Shown piece by piece: positions 5,446 through 6,504 of a stretch of DNA of 6,504 bases; position 1 is the first letter of the stretch, and the number at the start of each line of letters is the position of its first letter. Source of the stretch: an uncultured SAR324 cluster bacterium. Its GTDB lineage: Bacteria > SAR324 > NAC60-12. The notes beneath the pieces are model-generated. The model saw only the letters and a program-made list of their open reading frames with translations. It was not told the origin of the DNA and ran no database searches. The translations under genes and the position numbers were made by a program. The stretch covers positions 1 through 6,504 of the forward strand of contig CABXOR010000070.1 in the NCBI GenBank assembly GCA_902513935.1. The letters run 5' to 3'.

Positions 5446-5510
5446 CATCATCTCTTGTGAGTAACTCCCACTAATTCTTCACAGTCAGACAATCAACACA
5501 AACATTATTC
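5446..5510 (+). repeat. Intergenic directional repeat, copy 5
   Basis: The core (5467-5492) is identical to copy 4. To the left it carries TTGTGAGTAAC, matching the CTGTGAGTAAC of copy 1. It can form TGTGA (5456-5460) with TCACA (5479-5483), a shorter form of the copy 1 stem. To the right it joins CAATCAACACAAACATTAT at 5490-5508, shared with copy 4. It lies about 95 nt after the barrel pseudogene on the same strand. Confidence 0.8.
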
Positions 5511-5849
5511 ACGATTGGACATCTGTCAAAAGGACACTAATTTTGAAAAGAGTTCGTAACGGAGTAAAATTCAAGGATGGATATTATATATATATTCGAA
5601 TGATTATAGTGACTTATAAGATTTGAGAGTTCGTTATATGGTCGGGGTGGAGAGAAACTCGTACAGGCAGTTCAACGACACCTTTACCAAAATTACATAC
5701 CATCATATCAGTATCTTATAAACCTCTATTTCCAAAAACAACTCCACCATTTTTGTGAAGTGTAAGAAAACTTGTAATAAAAATTACCCCATTCTCAAAA
5801 TACAATCAACTTAAACTTTATTCTTATTCCCAAACTTTTTCAATTACAC

Positions 5850-5871
5850 AAGTTGGACAATCATCCAACTT
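5850..5871. repeat. Perfect 8-bp inverted repeat, 6-nt loop
   Basis: AAGTTGGA (5850-5857) pairs with TCCAACTT (5864-5871) around CAATCA. No T tract follows on either strand, so it is a poor intrinsic terminator; an operator or an RNA hairpin is as likely. Confidence 0.5.
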
Positions 5872-5954
5872 AGTAAAACCACTCCAAAACCTTCCCCATG
5901 TTCTTGTAAAATACTCTATGTAATCTCAATGTATTTGTATTCTGCTGACTGAAT

Positions 5955-5977
5955 AAATCCTCAGATATTAAGGATTT
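5955..5977. repeat. Perfect 7-bp inverted repeat, 9-nt loop
   Basis: AAATCCT (5955-5961) matches AGGATTT (5971-5977) with nine bases between, about 70-90 nt upstream of the -10 box at 6047. The size and spacing suit a dimeric regulator, but chance cannot be excluded. Confidence 0.4.
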
Positions 5978-6001
5978 GGTTGGAATATTGCACAAAATCT
6001 C

Positions 6002-6035
6002 ACAGATTGAAAAGTCCGAATCTGTTACTTTTCAA
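6002..6035. promoter_or_regulatory. Two interlocked perfect inverted repeats upstream of the lipoprotein gene
   Basis: ACAGATT (6002-6008) pairs with AATCTGT (6019-6025), and TTGAAAAGT (6007-6015) pairs with ACTTTTCAA (6027-6035). The arms alternate in order, so the stems overlap by two bases and cannot both form completely. In RNA this is the topology of a pseudoknot or a two-state switch. In DNA it would be two overlapping operators. It ends 11 nt before the candidate -10 box at 6047-6052, so control at the DNA level is the more likely role unless transcription begins further upstream. Confidence 0.5.
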
Positions 6036-6046
6036 AACCCTTTCCT

Positions 6047-6052
6047 TATAAT
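6047..6052 (+). promoter_or_regulatory. Candidate -10 box for the lipoprotein gene
   Basis: TATAAT at 6047-6052 is a perfect -10 hexamer 17 nt before the ATG at 6070, giving a leader of only about 10 nt. The best -35 candidates (TGTTAC at 6023-6028 or TTACTT at 6025-6030) are poor, so activity may depend on an activator binding the inverted repeats next to it. Confidence 0.5.
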
Positions 6053-6069
6053 ATTTTATTGAGTAAACG

Positions 6070-6435
6070 ATGAAAAAGGTTATTTTCATTTTTCTAATTC
6101 TAATTTCATGTTTATGTCTTGCCGTCGTCTCCTGTGCAGATAAAGAGGAATCAGCAATTACTTCACGTGCAAGCAGTGAATCTGCAGACGGTTATATAAG
6201 GATAGGTTATGAACAGATTGTTTGGGGTACTATTGATTCTGGGGAGGGGTTAACAAGGGTTACGTTTCCTACGAAATTTGCTTTTTCACCAACTGTTACA
6301 ATATCAACTTCTAAGGCTGGAGCTGCCGGGTTGGCATATATCGGAAAGAATTCTGTATCTTTAAGTGGATTTACTGCCTATCACGATACTAATGTTGTTA
6401 ATGTTCATTATATTGCCATCGGTAAATGGCAATGA
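6070..6435 (+). CDS. Lipoprotein with phage tail-fibre-tip-like C-terminal domain (121 aa)
   Basis: Residues 1-22 are a lipoprotein signal peptide with a long hydrophobic core and lipobox V19-V20-S21-C22. A Ser/Ala/Glu-rich tether (23-41) leads to a compact domain at about 45-121. Its landmarks are V51-W52-G53, then VTFPTKF (64-70), SPTV (73-76), SLSGFTAY and the final YIAIGKWQ. This pattern (WG, then VTFPxxF, then P-x-V, then GF, ending in IAIGK) is that of gp53-like C-terminal domains of phage tail fibres, related in general form to H-type lectin beta-sandwiches. The assignment is from memory of the family pattern. If right, the lipoprotein may display a glycan- or receptor-binding domain on the envelope. 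The Shine-Dalgarno is weak. No neighbouring phage genes are present in the window. Confidence 0.82.
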   Translation: MKKVIFIFLILISCLCLAVVSCADKEESAITSRASSESADGYIRIGYEQIVWGTIDSGEGLTRVTFPTKFAFSPTVTISTSKAGAAGLAYIGKNSVSLSGFTAYHDTNVVNVHYIAIGKWQ

Positions 6436-6504
6436 TTCAACAAGATATTGATTGAAAGATTAGACAGAATATCAGTAATAGTACCTAATCAATTTTTTCT
6501 CTAT

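Larger units (their letters stand above)
5370..6069. other. 700-nt gene-free stretch
   Basis: No gene can be supported here on either strand. It holds repeat copy 5 (5446-5510), an AT tract with the palindrome ATTCGAAT (5580-5601) and a 9-nt direct repeat AGAGTTCGT (5549-5557 and 5626-5634). A locally GC-richer patch lies at about 5638-5685, and several perfect inverted repeats lie before the lipoprotein gene. One frame at 5613-5765 is open for 50 codons but has no start and no recognised similarity. Confidence 0.6.

Noticed and set aside
5255..5446. Minus-strand open frame overlapping the end of the barrel pseudogene
   Set aside because: The + strand frame is clearly coding here. The minus frame has no known features.
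557..5510. Integron-type attC sites as an explanation of the gene-repeat layout
   Set aside because: No GTTRRRY core or matching RYYYAAC arms were found, and only copies 1 and 5 can form an internal stem. The layout is similar in spirit only.
557..5510. CRISPR array
   Set aside because: The repeats are hundreds to thousands of bases apart with genes between them, and their flanks are similar rather than unique spacers.
5613..5765. Possible small protein in a 50-codon open frame
   Set aside because: It has no start codon, no ribosome site and no recognised similarity; the length is not exceptional by chance.

Overview
The window is AT-rich and reads as accessory DNA from a Gram-negative (diderm) bacterium. 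It encodes two outer-membrane-type beta-barrels, two lipoproteins and a set of exported MORN-repeat proteins. The combination of near-identical short signal peptides, small MORN proteins and beta-barrels recalls uncultured marine lineages such as SAR324 or deltaproteobacterial relatives. That placement rests on memory of similar proteins and is tentative. All recognisable genes are on the + strand. No transposase, integrase or CRISPR array was seen.

Region 1 (1-3180) is a small exported-protein family. The window opens in the last 14 codons of a probable upstream member (1-45), followed by MORN proteins at 76-534, 693-1148 and 2568-3098. A fourth exported protein with the same signal peptide but a beta-barrel body (1148-2419) is translationally coupled to the second MORN gene through a TAATG overlap. 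The signal-peptide DNA is nearly the same in all four complete genes while the mature parts differ. Two of the genes, at 693 and 2568, also share a duplicated promoter and leader with an inverted repeat between the -35 and -10 boxes.

A directional repeat built around CTAATTCTTCACAG lies in the spacers downstream of the MORN and barrel genes. Two further copies lie at 4548 and 5467, giving five in all. The + strand of these spacers is very C-rich and G-poor, which suggests Rho-dependent termination sites.

Region 2 (3302-4333) encodes a lipoprotein with an HExxHxxG zinc-protease motif. Just after it lies a 47-nt 3' fragment of tRNA-Arg(UCU) ending in CCA (4372-4418) with no 5' half, the kind of scar left by site-specific integration at a tRNA gene. 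Direct repeats containing CAATTGCAAA follow it.

Region 3 (4755-5369) holds an outer-membrane barrel gene that is intact in frame except for a TAA at codon 6 and has no ordinary start after it, so it is probably a pseudogene. A 700-nt gene-free stretch follows, with the fifth repeat copy and several perfect inverted repeats. Region 4 (6070-6435) is a lipoprotein whose C-terminal domain resembles the gp53-like or lectin-like tip domain of phage tail fibres.

Taken together, this looks like a set of envelope and surface proteins (MORN periplasmic proteins, barrels, a surface protease and a possible binding lipoprotein) expanded by duplication, shuffled at repeats, and lying at or near a tRNA-associated integration boundary.
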